From Hermatobates lingyangjiaoensis (Eukaryota > Arthropoda > Insecta > Hemiptera > Hermatobatidae): a stretch of DNA of 64,000 nucleotides. Positions 12,476 through 24,900 of the stretch are shown piece after piece (the stretch's first letter is position 1; each line of letters starts with the position of its first letter). Where the stretch lies: the NCBI GenBank assembly GCA_026182355.1, contig JAPFBL010000068.1, positions 1 through 64,000 of the forward strand, read 5' to 3'. The notes beneath the pieces are model-generated. The model worked only from the letters and a program-made list of their open reading frames with translations, did no database searches and was not told the DNA's origin. Both the position numbers and the translations under genes were made by a program.

Positions 12476-15400
12476 GCAGAAAAATTACAATAAATAAACT
12501 CGTGATGCAATCAATGAGTTTAAACCACAATGGAAGAAGGAAAACAATAAAAATAAATGCTCTGAGGCCTTTCAATGTATGCAATCAGAGAACCAACAAA
12601 GTAAAAACTGAAAAACTATTTAACTCAAAAATTATTTGATATATATTGATATATATGATCAATCATGTAATAAAATGTAATCCAGACACGTTATAGGATA
12701 TCAGTTTTTCTAAGTTCAAATCATATATTAAGAGGCGACATTATGTTATATTTTAAAACTTCCTCAAGGACTCTAATTGGTGTTTAGCATTAAAAAGATA
12801 TATTTCAGCAATTTATTTGTAAAATACTTGCTTACAATGATGAAAGGTTATGAACAAGCTTATAACAAGGAGTTGTTCAACTAGTATTAATACAAGAGGA
12901 TGGGAAGTACTCTATTTAAAAGTATTTGTTTATAGATGAGATTTTATATTACCGTGATACAGTAATTGTTGGTATGTTTATACTTTCGTGCAATGCTTAT
13001 AGTCATTTTGCTTCTAAAGAACACCAGAATACTTCTTCACAGAATTGGACTTTAGCGTAGCTTTGTTCCGCATTGTATTGAAGGTTAGAGGGGAGGAAAA
13101 AAGACAGTAGCGCTAGCAGCTGTCAAGGTTGTTCATTTAGGTCGCCGTGGACAAAAACACTGGAGGATTATTATTGGGATTTATGCGGCAATCAGAGCAG
13201 GCAGAGGAAACGACTTTTTGCACCGCTCTGTTAATCGCCATTCTCCTCAACCAAACCTAATCATCCCCCATCCACTGTAATTATCGTTAGTGTTTCAACC
13301 CTCTTCATAAAAGAGCTAATTTTTTACTTTACCCTTATGATAACAAACAAATAGTCGTATAACCTTTTATCAATTCTCGTGAATTCTCTTCTAGTAAACA
13401 TGGTGGACTGATATTTATGGAATACTGCTACCATATAGTGATACCAAAGAGCAAACTGTTAAATCTTAAGCATCCAATATAATAATGTAGACTTCAATTT
13501 ATTAACAAGAACTTAATTATTAAATACCATCATACCATAGGTTCTATACCTTGTAAATAGTAAATTAACTATATGACAGAATATATTCGTCACTTTAAAG
13601 TAGATTAACTTTCATATGTCAATATATGATTCATATGTCAAGTTTGAATAAGTAATTATGGTCATTGCATATAACAATATTTACTTTCAATTATGCATAT
13701 TAATAAAATAATTAGTTATAATCATTTTATGAAGGCATATGGGCTTTGAAAATTAATGTTGAACCATGTAACATATCATGGTTTAATTTTAGATGTCAGA
13801 TAATATTTGTAGAACATCCATAGTAATCTAAGTTAGTAATTACTCGTACATGAGATGGAATCAGTAATCCATTCCCAAATCCAGGATTAATTCCCCTCCA
13901 GTGATCAATTGCCTTCTCTCCTGTGATTATTACCTTTGGTATTGTACTGGAACAAAGCTGGCCTTAGTGAATGTATTCCCATGCAGTCAACGCTTATATA
14001 TGCTAGATCATATATGATAAATATGGATATCCCACATGATTTGGGATGGGATTTACTCATAAGTGAAGGCCTGGATTGGTTCTTTTCTAAATTTTCTTCT
14101 ACAAAGTAGTGAAATCACACCTACCCAACTAAATATCTTTGTCAAGAGTCTAAGATATATGCCAAATATATTTATGTTAATATAAATGAGCTCGAAAACA
14201 TTCATCGACCAGCTAAGGTGGTACAACCAAGCGCGCACAAGCGCCTTTTCACAGCCTAGACAATAGCCAGGACTATTTTAATCTAGATTCCTTTATAAAA
14301 AATTAAGTTACAATCCTAAACATTAACAGTATAAAATAGAATAAATAATAATATAAATTAATTCAACATAAATGTAGTAAAAAGGAAAATGTATAGAAAA
14401 TATAAATTTCGACATTGTATAATTATTTACAAAACAAAAAAAAATAAAACCATTAATGCAGTTTTAATAGCAAAGATTCAGGGCTGGTATGCAATCACTT
14501 TGCTATAAGTAAACGTAATATCAAACACATTGATCATGAATTGGTTTTTGTTTTATTTTAACGAAATGAGATAAACGTTGTAATATACTTTCTGGTCAAG
14601 CAGAAGCAAATATATTGATTTTGTAAGTTGAAGAAGTTAAAATCGTTGATATAGGACAATTAGATATATTATAATTATTGGGAATGACCTGAAGGCTTCA
14701 TGTTCATCGGACCTGATGCTCAATGGCACCACACGTAACCCATTAAGCTTGCGTTTTCATGTTTAATATTATTTTTGGATTTTCTTTTTAAGAATTTATC
14801 TGTCTTATTATTGGGTACAGGTAGGGTTTTGCCAAAATTCTTTATCACCTTCAAGGTATTGCATTACATTCAGATAGAATGTGATCAAAAGTGTCCACAA
14901 CTTGCAGACAAAGTCTGCATTATTGTTATGGGGTTAATAGAGATTTTACCTAAGTAGTTTTTAAGAAGATAAATTCTTCTTGGATATTCAACATATATTT
15001 ATAAACCATCTTTTGATGATATAGTATTTTTTCTTCAAAATTTGAAGGGTAGCTGGAATGGCCTTTTTATACTAAATTACACACAGTTGTTGTTTCCACC
15101 TTTAATCTACTTTTAATTCTTCTGTAACCTCCTGTAACCTATTCCAAACTGTCCTCAGTCTCATTCCCCTGTATTATTTTGTTTTCAGGGCACTCACAAC
15201 AGAGTTAACTTCTTTTTATAACTTTCATTACAAATTTTTGTAAATTTGTCAGTATACATGAAATTATACACGTGGCAGTATATACAGTATACGACAGTAT
15301 ATAAATAAAATTACATCAGTATACCGAAACCTCTTTCATAAAATTTCCAGCTTTTAATCCAGGTGTTCTTCAGTTATCACTGATAAGCTCTGTGTAAAAT

Positions 15401-16989
15401 CCACACTTGCATGAATTATTCTTTGCGTAAGCATTGATTTCTTTCTAAATTAGCTGAATTAATACATTTATGTATTCCTACTTTTACTTCACTATAATAA
15501 TCGAACTATAATAACTAACACTATAATTTAATAATTCAGAATATATAATAATTATTATATATTATCATAAACTGGAAATAGACTTTTTTTCATGATGCTA
15601 TACTATCTTTACTGGTTGTAAAGTAAACACATTTGGTATTATTATGCAACAATTAGATCTATATGTTAGTTGTGAAGTATTTTACAGTGGAATTGACTTA
15701 TTGTAGATATTTTTGTTTGTGGTAGTTTAAGTGGAAGAATGTGTTATCAATATCTCTTTCTATACTCAAGCACTTCAGAGTGATTCTTCTAGGCTTAGTC
15801 ATATTTCTTTCTTGTTGACGTAATTTTTGAGCTTCTTGTGTTCTTTTGTTCTTATGATAGAAATGCCATCCTTTTTGAACATGCCTATTTACCTAAAGCT
15901 TCTCGTCTTTCAATAGATAGAAATTTTGTCATTTAGAATGATATATTACTAATCATATATTGGCAACTTATAAGATTTTTGAATTATGACATTATTTATT
16001 CAAAATTTTAAGTTTATAGAATCATTGATGAGGTGAAGAACAAATAGTGGACAAGGTACTTTTCTGTCATAAAGAATAAAAAAGTACCTTTCAAATGCTC
16101 CGTATTACTCAAGAATGGTATGGTTCTTAAACGCAAACGATATATGTCTGAGAATCTTATAATTAAATCCACAACATGTAGGTTGATAGAAACCTTTTGC
16201 TCAACAGCCATTCTTCACCCTGGAGATCACCATCAAGTATATGTTTTTTTGTTTTTTTTTTTTGGTTTAGTTATAGTTTTTTAAGTATTTTATTGTTCTT
16301 ACATATCATATTAATCATACAAAAAACATCTTTTATTGAATTCTCTTATAATAAATCATAAAAAAAATCCTGTTTCACTCGATTTTATGAAAAAAATATA
16401 AAAGTCAACGTAAAAAAACCCGAAATGTAAAAAGATAACAATTAGTCCGAGTAAAGTTTTCAGTTGTTATACCTTTTTTAGTGGGAAGAAAAATTGATGA
16501 TCATATTTCTCTATTTTTAGATAGCTAATTTTTGTTTGCAATTTCGACAAAAAACATTTATTCTACAATAGGCTGTTTAATGTAAAAAAGATTCTTAAAA
16601 TCATACAATGTCGCATAATACTCCTTTCCGTATATATAGTTACAACAAAATACGATTCGTGTCATCTACTTAAAAATTGCTAAACTTTGGTATAGTCTCC
16701 ATGTTGATATAGTTAATGTATCAAAACAATGCTATGTAAAAATGTTTACCTATTATTGCAAAACATACCTTTCCCGTTACTGAATAAAACTGAATAATTT
16801 TGCATAATGCTGAATTAAAAATGAAATATGTCCAAAAGTTTGTTTCCTTATTGCTGCTAATAATTTCGTAATAATGACGTGATTTTAATACTCAATATTA
16901 ATATTTGAAAATAATATTTTGGCCAAACTGTGGCTTTCTCAAAATTGAATATTGACCACATACTATTGCACACGTGTACCGCAATGGGT

Positions 16990-17396
16990 AGATTTCTTTA
17001 CAGAACCAGTCTGTATTTGTATTGGTCAATATTGTATTTAGTCAGTATTATTATCATGTCAGTATTAGTATTTAGTCGATATTGCAATTGTATAAATGTT
17101 AGTATTGGGTAAAGTATTAGTATGGGGTCAATATTAGCATTTTGTCAGTGTTAGTATTGGTTCAACGCTAGTATTTATTCGGTTTCAGTATTATGTCAGT
17201 ATTAGTATTAAGTCATTATTTGTACTGGGTCAGTATTAGCATTTAATTAGCACTAGTATATAGACAATCTAAGTATGGGGACGATATTAGTATTTTTTCA
17301 GCATTAGTATTGGTTCAACATTAGTATTTATTCAGGTTTGGTAATAGGTCAGTATTAGTATTTGGTGGATATTATAATTGAGTAAATTTTAATATT
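16990..17396. repeat. Degenerate minisatellite, AGTATTAGTATTGGGTCA-like, left part
   Basis: Repeated variants of CAGTATTAGTATTTGGT, about 17-20 bp apart, give a run of TATTAGTATT words. Drift is extensive. The array continues after the foldback at 17397-17585, so the two parts were probably one array. Confidence 0.7.
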
Positions 17397-17585
17397 CATT
17401 GTAGGGTAAAAAGTTAATGAAATGGTCTCCACATATAAAAATTAATGGTATAAACAACGCGTTTCGAACACGTACTGTTTTTCCTTAGGTCTGAGGAAGA
17501 ACACTACGTGCTCGAAACGCGTTGTTTATACCATTAAAAGTTTTATATGTGGAGACCATTTCATTAACTTTTTACCCTACAATGA
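17397..17585 (+). mobile_element. Foldback element, about 80-bp arms, with CTGAGGA-hairpin-GAAAC motif
   Basis: The left arm (CATTGTAGGGTAAAAAGTTA... to about 17472) and the right arm (about 17510-17585, ending ACTTTTTACCCTACAATG) are almost perfect complements. The loop region holds CTGAGGA (17491-17497), one A, the pairing GAACAC/GTGCTC with a 3-base loop, and GAAAC (17514-17518). No coding capacity is visible. It interrupts a degenerate minisatellite, so it is an insertion. Confidence 0.75.
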
Positions 17586-17960
17586 GTAAATACCATATAA
17601 TAAGTGATTGCACTACGTTAGAAATGTTAATATTGAGTGAATATTAGTATTGGGTCAATATTAGCATTTTGTCAGTATTAGTATTAGTTCAACATTCATT
17701 TATTTGTAGTGGTTGATTGTAATACTGCGTCCTAAGAACTATTGTACTTTCCCCTCTTCTGTGCTATAGTACCCCAGTATAGTTCAACATTACTATTAAT
17801 TCAGTACTAGTATTAGCATTTTGTCAGGATTAGTCTTGGTTCAACATTAGTATTTTTTCAGTATTAGCATTAATTCATTGTTGGTATTGGGCAAATATTA
17901 GCTTATTAGAATTTTATCGGTATTAGTATTGGGTGAATGTTAGTGTGGGGTCAATGTTAG
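17586..17960. repeat. Degenerate minisatellite, right part
   Basis: TATTAGTATTGGGTCAATAT-type units resume after the foldback and fade out by about 17960. A short non-repeated patch lies near 17700-17780. Confidence 0.65.
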
Positions 17961-18662
17961 AATTGGGAACGTTATAGAAAGATCATAGGAGAGATTAAAT
18001 TCATCTATGTATTTTCAACATTGTCTAGTTTGAAAAAGGAAAGGGAATAGAATAAATGAATGAGGCAGAAAAGCTAATTAAACCAATGGAAATATCTTAA
18101 AAAAGCGATGCTGAACACGTTTCATTGGGTTGGTATTGCGCATTCTACTGGTGCACATGCTGGAGTTTTAACTGCCATTAATATTTTGTCCCATCTTACC
18201 AAACAAATTGTTCACATGATAAAATTTTTTCCCATTCGAACATATTTTTCTACTATTCCTGATAGAACATTTTTTTTTTAAAGATAATTTTAATTCAAGT
18301 TTGGTAAACATTAGAAATAACATTTTTGCAACTATAATATGTTAAAAAAAATATCATATAGTATATATTTCAAAAGTGTTATAACATTTTATGTTTCTAT
18401 ATGAATTGCACCTAGAGTACATATCTGTAACAGTTACTGGTATCGGTCACGATATACATGATCTGTTTGTGATAACTAGCCAGAAATTACTTCCAAAACG
18501 TATGTATTATTAGGATTATACATCGAATCACTGAAGAAAATGGCATATGCTATCCTAGTCATGCCTAGATAGTTACCATATAAAAGAATGTGAATATTTG
18601 CCCTATGTGAATGCCCATGGAATTCCCTTTTGAACCTAAGATAGATCAACTTCTTTTGGGAG

Positions 18663-20382
18663 CCTGGATATAAAACTACTAACTTGATACGAATGGTAGT
18701 GGGGGCCTGGAGATAAAACTACTAACTTGATACGAATGGTGGTGGGGGCCTGGAGATAAAACTACTAACTTGATACGAATGGTAGTGGGGGCCTGGAGAT
18801 AAAACTACTAACTTGATACGAATGGTAGTGGGGGCCTGGAGATAAAACTACTAACTTGATAGGAATGGTGGTGGGGGCCTGGAGATAAAACTACTAACTT
18901 GATACGAATGGTAGTGGGGGCCTGGAGATAAAACTACTAACTTGATACGAATGGTGGTGGGAGCCTGGAGATAAAACTACTAACTTGATACGAATGGTAG
19001 TGGGGGCCTGGAGATAAAACTACTAACTTGATACGAATGGTGGTGGGGGCCTGGAGATAAAACTACTAACTTGATACGAATGGTAGTGGGGGCCTGGAGA
19101 TAAAACTACTAACTTGATACGAATGGTAGTGGGGGCCTGGAGATAAAACTACTAACTTGATACGAATGGTAGTGGGGGCCTGGAGATAAAACTACTAACT
19201 TGATACGAATGGTAGTGGGGGCCTGGAGATAAAACTACTAACTTGATACGAATGGTGGTGGGGGCCTGGAGATAAAACTACTAACTTGATACGAATGGTA
19301 GTGGGGGCCTGGAGATAAAACTACTAACTTGTTACGAATGGTAGTGGGGGCCTGGAGATAAAACTACTAACTTGATACGAATGGTGGTGGGGGCCTGGAG
19401 ATAAAACTTCTAACTTGATACGAATGGTAGTGGGGGCCTGGAGATAAAACTACTAACTTGATACGAATGGTAGTGGGGGCCTGGAGATAAAACTACTAAC
19501 TTGATACGAATGGTGGTGGGGGCCTGGAGATAAAACTACTAACTTGATACGAATGGTAGTGGGGGCCTGGAGATAAAACTACTAACTTGATACGAATGGT
19601 GGTGGGGGCCTGGAGATAAAACTACTAACTTGATACGAATGGTAGTGGGGGCCTGGAGATAAAACTACTAACTTGATACGAATAGTGGTGGGGGCCTGGA
19701 GATAAAACTACTAACTTGATACGAATGGTAGTGGGGGCCTGGAGATAAAACTACTAACTTGATACGAATGGTGGTGGGGGCCTGGAGATAAAACTACTAA
19801 CTTGATACGAATGGTGGTGGGGGCCTGGAGATAAAACTACTAACTTGATACGAATGGTAGTGGGGGCCTGGAGATAAAACTACTAACTTGATACGAATGG
19901 TAGTGGGGGCCTGGAGATAAAACTACTAACTTGATACGAATGGTGGTGGGGGCCTGGAGATAAAACTACTAACTTGATACGAATGGTAGTGGGGGCCTGG
20001 AGATAAAACTACTAACTTGATACGAATGGTAGTGGGGGCCTGGAGATAAAACTACTAACTTGATACGAATGGTAGTGGGGGCCTGGAGATAAAACTACTA
20101 ACTTGATACGAATGGTAGTGGGGGCCTGGAGATAAAGCTACTAACTTGATACGAATGGTAGTGGGGGCCTGGAGATAAAACTACTAACTTGATACGAATG
20201 GTGGTGGGGGCCTGGAGATAAAACTACTAACTTGATACGAATGGTGGTGGGGGCCTGGAGATAAAACTACTAACTTGATACGAATGGTAGTGGGGGCCTG
20301 GAGATAAAACTACTAACTTGATACGAATGGTAGTGGGGGCCTGGAGATAAAACTACTAACTTGATACGAATGGTAGTTCCCA
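18663..20382 (+). repeat. 40-copy, 43-bp minisatellite
   Basis: The unit begins CCTGGAGATAAAACTACTAA and continues CTTGATACGAATGGTRGTGG plus GGG. First and last unit starts (18663 and 20340) are 1677 bp apart, exactly 39 x 43, so there are 40 units and no net length change. By reading, position R is A in 26 units and G in 14. Other variants are single changes: GATATA in unit 1, AGGAAT in unit 5, GTTACG in unit 16, TTCTAAC in unit 18, AATAGT in unit 24, AAAGCT in unit 35. Every frame is closed by TAA, so it is non-coding. Confidence 0.97.
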
Positions 20383-20883
20383 TATTATGACAGAACTTTT
20401 CCTATGATGTTTCATACCAGTAACCGTAGAAAGCTGTGTTCCACTGGCCAGTCATATAGAAACATCAAATGTTATAATATGCATGCTGTGAAGGGATGGG
20501 AGAGACAACAATGAAACACCTCTGAAATCTAGTTCTCAACTGACTGAGTTCCAATATATATTAATAAACAAACCTTTCCAGAATATAACTGTAATATAAT
20601 ATTTTTTCCAAATTTAAATCCGTTTTTAAAATCATCGTATGTTTAGGTGAGTTTTACAACATACAATTAGATGATTTCGTTAAACCAATAATCCATCCTC
20701 ACCGTAAAGTGTCCTTTTGTGTCCATGAGAAATTGAAATACAGTTGGGATCTTGCATTCAGAGGTGTTGCATTGTTGTCTCTCCCATCCGTCACATATAT
20801 TTAATATATAGATTTTATTATGACAAAGTTGAAAAGAATTTCTTTCAAATATATATTACATGTGGCTTAATAATATCTCTCAA

Positions 20884-20907
20884 AATAATAATAATAATAA
20901 TAATAAT
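20884..20907. repeat. (ATA)n microsatellite
   Basis: About eight ATA units. Confidence 0.85.
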
Positions 20908-22019
20908 GAAACAAGATTCACAAGCAACAATTTTTACCAAATAGTACAGCATTTCTCAGGAAATAAGAACTTGAGAAAGAGATTAAGATATCTCTTGTAA
21001 AAATGAGTGATAGACGTCCCTTTAGTTGGCAGTCACTTGTGCCGCATTGGCCTCAGGTGACAGCTGTGTTTTTCAATTTGTTTCATTTTTCTTGACACAT
21101 GTTTTAAGCATACACGATTTAGAGACACATCAATTCAATTTCTCCTAAACTGACGTTAACTTAATCCTCTTTGGCACCAATTCATAGATGCATATACATT
21201 TCTATAGCAAATATAATAAAAAACCTATAAACAATATCAATTAATACAATTTCGAAATAAAGTAAGATGCCTTTTTTAAGCAAATTAAAGTTATTGACTA
21301 CATAAAGTATTGTTAAAATGCATGGGTGGCTGGTAGAAGTCAGTCTGCCTTTGATGAACTGGTGTTTTTGTAGATAAAGTAGGCAAAGTGATAACTAGTT
21401 TTAGATCTGTTCCCAGAAAAATATTTCCGATATCTCTATCAAACTGTTTCCACAATGAAACCCTCTGGGTAAATCTGCAGTGTGTGAATTTTATTCCCGT
21501 TGTGTTGATAATATTATATTGGCATTAGGTAATATACCAAATTGCAAAGATTTGAGTATACAAGTGAACGAAATAAGTGATTTTAAAATCAAAACTGATT
21601 AATAAAGAGTAGAAACCTTTTATTCCTGAAAAATAGAACTGGTGATTAATTGATTGACGTAATTGAGTTGCTTATGTGATAAACATTGATACTGTATCGA
21701 CCTGAAGGAAAACGTATTCGTATATATAACTGTATTCATTAGTCACAATACATTATCTCTTTGATAGGAATATACTAGCGTAAGAAATACTAATGTTGTA
21801 ACATGTGTAATGTTAGGTGGTAGAACTTTACGTATTATGCAGCAAAATAAGTGGAAGACTACTATTTATGGAAACACACACATGTATTGTGACATATATA
21901 ATGTCGGATGGCAAAACCAAGCGCATAAGGTGATATAATCATGTGTCCTGACATATGCACCGATGTAACTCTCTTACGCATGATACAAACCAACAAATTC
22001 ATAGCAACACACTATTGTT

Positions 22020-22353
22020 GGTAAGTAAGTAAGTAGGTAATACTGTAGGTGCAGTGGCCATATATGCAAGGAAACACACATATGCCTAACATTGGGCCTT
22101 TTGTGATACCATACAATGAAGATTGATTTTACATTGGGAGTCCTAAATTTTTCCTGACTCAGGTGTATTTAGAGTAGAGATCTTTAACGAGTACCTGAAA
22201 TCGTACAGGCTCTGGACCGATGGCTTAACGTCCTCTCCGAGAGACGACATGCTCAGATTTATTCACCTCCCACGTGAATAAATCAAGGGCTAGAGTGGGT
22301 ATCGAACCCCGGACCCACCAGTTCAGAGGCTAACAGGTTAACCACTGAGCTAA
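22020..22353 (-). mobile_element. Full-length tRNA-derived SINE
   Basis: Read on the minus strand, the element begins with a tRNA-like head. Its A box is TTAGCTCAGTGGTTAACC (plus 22336-22353) and its B box is GGTTCGATACCC (plus 22297-22308), the spacing expected of an RNA polymerase III promoter. A unique body follows and it ends in a (CTTA)n-type tail (plus 22021-22036). It is flanked by the perfect 11-bp direct repeat ACACTATTGTT at 22009-22019 and 22354-22364. The body recurs at 57175-57430 and 44460-45050, so it is a family. Mobilisation would depend on a LINE partner acting in trans, which is not in the window. Confidence 0.88.
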
Positions 22354-23097
22354 ACACTATTGTTAATAATAGATGGACCGATTGATGGCACTTAATCACC
22401 AACAACACCAACAAGTGGTGTCACACTAATGTGTGTCCTTACATATATGCTCAATGTGATACGCTGGTATGTGGCGAAATATGCGTGCTACCATCAATTA
22501 GCACAATATGCAATTACATATTAGCATATACTACCATGTAATGACACAGTATATGCTACTATCAGTGGGTAGATGACGATACATCTTTACATAATGGCAT
22601 CAGACTGAAGCATTGACAGCATCACACACATGTTCCTTGTCACGGCTACGCTGTCGTGAAGATACATCAATGTGTTGAGTCACATTATAATCCAATGGGT
22701 AGATAGCAAATATCTAATGCTACATAATCATTGAGAGCTGCACATGTTTTGTAACACTAGTTGAAAAACTCTGTATTCAAGTATTATCATTATCACAATA
22801 AGACTCCCTCGTCTTTTAATATCAGAGACTTTCTTTAATATAGCAGAAGCATTAAAGATATATAAATATAAAGAATCAGGTAATTTAGTAAACGATCAAA
22901 TGAAAAACAGATATTTTATTTAAATCTGAAGAAAAATGAAATGACGAATTAACAACGACAAAACTAATAAAAAAAGGATAAGATTAAATAATGCTTACTA
23001 GATAAAAGTTTTATTAAAATAATTTAATAATAGAAAAGACTAGATAGCAGTGGGAATAGGTAGGTTATATAACACTGATAACCACTCTTTGGAACAG

Positions 23098-23130
23098 TCC
23101 TTTGAAGATGAGTGACTCCCGAAACCGGTC
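23098..23130 (+). other. Isolated TTGAAGA-hairpin-GAAAC motif
   Basis: TTGAAGA, T, a stem GAGT/ACTC, then GAAAC at 23121-23125 repeats the motif of the foldback families without obvious arms. It may be the surviving core of an old copy. Confidence 0.35.
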
Positions 23131-23954
23131 GGTTATCTCCAGCAGCAGTATATGAGCTAAGACGGTTTGTTCTATTTCTAGTATTAATTACACTTTTAAG
23201 CATTCCGAAATTTCATAATATACTTGTAACAATAAGCCAGAAAACGTTCATTCGTAATCATAACTAGTCACTTGAAAGTATTTAAATTAAAATAACATAT
23301 ATTCCAATATTCTGCTACCAAAACATCAGATGCAATTTGATAAGTACTTAAAAACGCTAATTTATTTTTCATTTTTGTTTTTTTATATTTTCTTTTTTCC
23401 GTTCAGGTTATCAGTTATTAATTTTAAGTTTTGGAATTCAGTTCCAAAATGGAATGAAAGGTAATTGGTTGAAGACTATACATCAAAAAGATATTCTTTT
23501 TTCTGAGAAGGGTTAAAATTCCTTTTAGATTAAGAGATGGCATTGGTGCAGCCAACATCAAAGCCCTTCCCTTGCCCTTTACAGCTGTTTACTTATATTA
23601 AATAAAGGAATATTCCTCAATTCACTATTCAAAATGTAACGCAAAATAATGAGTATCGTCTTACTTCCCTTCAACCTTTGTATTTATATAAATTGTGTAA
23701 GAAAGAAACAGACATTTTAAATAAATGAAATTTTCAAATATTAAATTCAGTTACTAATTATTTTAAGAAATTTATACATGAATAAAATTTGAATGACTAA
23801 CTGTATATTGTCTTAAATTTCTTTTGTTAAATTAATTTGGGAATTTTATATATCTTTTTAATGTTTAAGTTCCAAATAAAATTGTTAAATATGTTGGCTT
23901 TGAAAGTTTGATTTGAACCTGGAAAACTGACCGATTCCTGATAAATAAAATTTG

Positions 23955-23990
<36 letters not shown>
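23955..23990. repeat. (TA)n microsatellite
   Basis: An uninterrupted TA run bordering the family A foldback on the left. Confidence 0.9.
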
Positions 23991-23992
<2 letters not shown>

Positions 23993-24146
23993 ATTTCACA
24001 TAAACACGTGAAACAACAATCAATGATCAAACCACAATAAGAAATGGGAAAACAAGACTGAGTTGGGTTTTTGACTCTGACGAAGACCGCTTGTTACGGT
24101 TGAAAGATCTTAGTCTTGTTTTCCCATTTCTTATTGTGGTTTGATC
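23991..24146 (+). mobile_element. Family A foldback element
   Basis: The left segment (GATTTCACATAAACACGTG, AATCAATGATCAAACC, ATAAGAAATGGGAAAACAAG, to about 24059) is mirrored by 24112-24150 (AGTCTTGTTTTCCCATTTCT and onward). Between them lies the hammerhead-like segment annotated separately. (TA)n runs border both sides. There is no coding capacity. Related copies are at 11826, 54260, 55315 and 63148. Confidence 0.75.
24064..24126 (+). ncRNA. Hammerhead-ribozyme-like motif (best copy)
   Basis: In order: TGGG (24064-24067), TTTTT, GACT (24073-24076), CTGACGA (24077-24083), A, stem GACCG/CGGTT with loop CTTGTTA, GAAA (24102-24105), GATCTT, AGTC (24112-24115), TTGTTTT, CCCA (24123-24126). GACT pairs with AGTC, and TGGG pairs with CCCA across an internal loop, giving an interrupted stem I as in natural hammerheads. 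Points against: one extra A precedes stem II, stem III would be only about two base pairs, and the triplet before AGTC would be CTT rather than GTC. It is best called hammerhead-like; activity is unproven. Confidence 0.4.
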
Positions 24147-24176
24147 ATATAGATATATATATATATATATATATAT
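24147..24176. repeat. (TA)n microsatellite
   Basis: TA run bordering the family A foldback on the right. Confidence 0.9.
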
Positions 24177-24900
24177 CAAGAATTAACACCAGCTATGTGA
24201 AATAAAAAAAAATCATCGTATAAACAAAAATGAAATTTACAAAATTGGGACAAGGTCTTTAGTAGAAAAACTCGTTAGGTTTATTCTATAAGATAAATAG
24301 ATTTTACTATCTGGAGTCATTAACAATTTCACTCACTGAAATTAACAGGTATTCTAATTTTCACCTGTGTGTAAACCTTTAAACAAGGACATCAGATTTC
24401 ATGTGACATAATTTTTATAAGTATAATAGACTACCTGTGACTCTTTGTGTCACTCAGAAAATATAACAATAGGTATTGAAATTAATTCACTGAACATGAT
24501 TATCAGGGATAATTTCAATTGTTGTTTCTTGTTATTAAGGCATGGAAACAGATTCTTATATGGCCCAAGCTTTTGATATAGTATGTTTAACATGATTCAA
24601 AATATATACACTGTAAGTACATTTAGCAAAATAAAAATCATTTAAAAGTAAACAAAAAAATTATTTTATCTTAAAAATAAATAAAACATCAATTCATGTT
24701 ATATACACAATTAAATATATTTAAAACGAACAAAACTTGTACACTGAAATATTCAATTTATTTACCTAACATAAAATAACATTAATGAAGGAATGTGTCC
24801 TTATAATATGAGCTTTGAACATTCGTATTTTATCTGACAGTTGTGTTCAAGTTAGTTTCTAACATTTTTAACCTCTAATATAGTAGTTTATTATATATAT

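Noticed and set aside
18663..20382. CRISPR array
   Set aside because: The units are contiguous without unique spacers, in an intron of a eukaryotic gene.
22280..22353. Functional tRNA gene
   Set aside because: A and B boxes are present, but the acceptor stem does not close and the sequence continues into a SINE body with a tail and target duplication.
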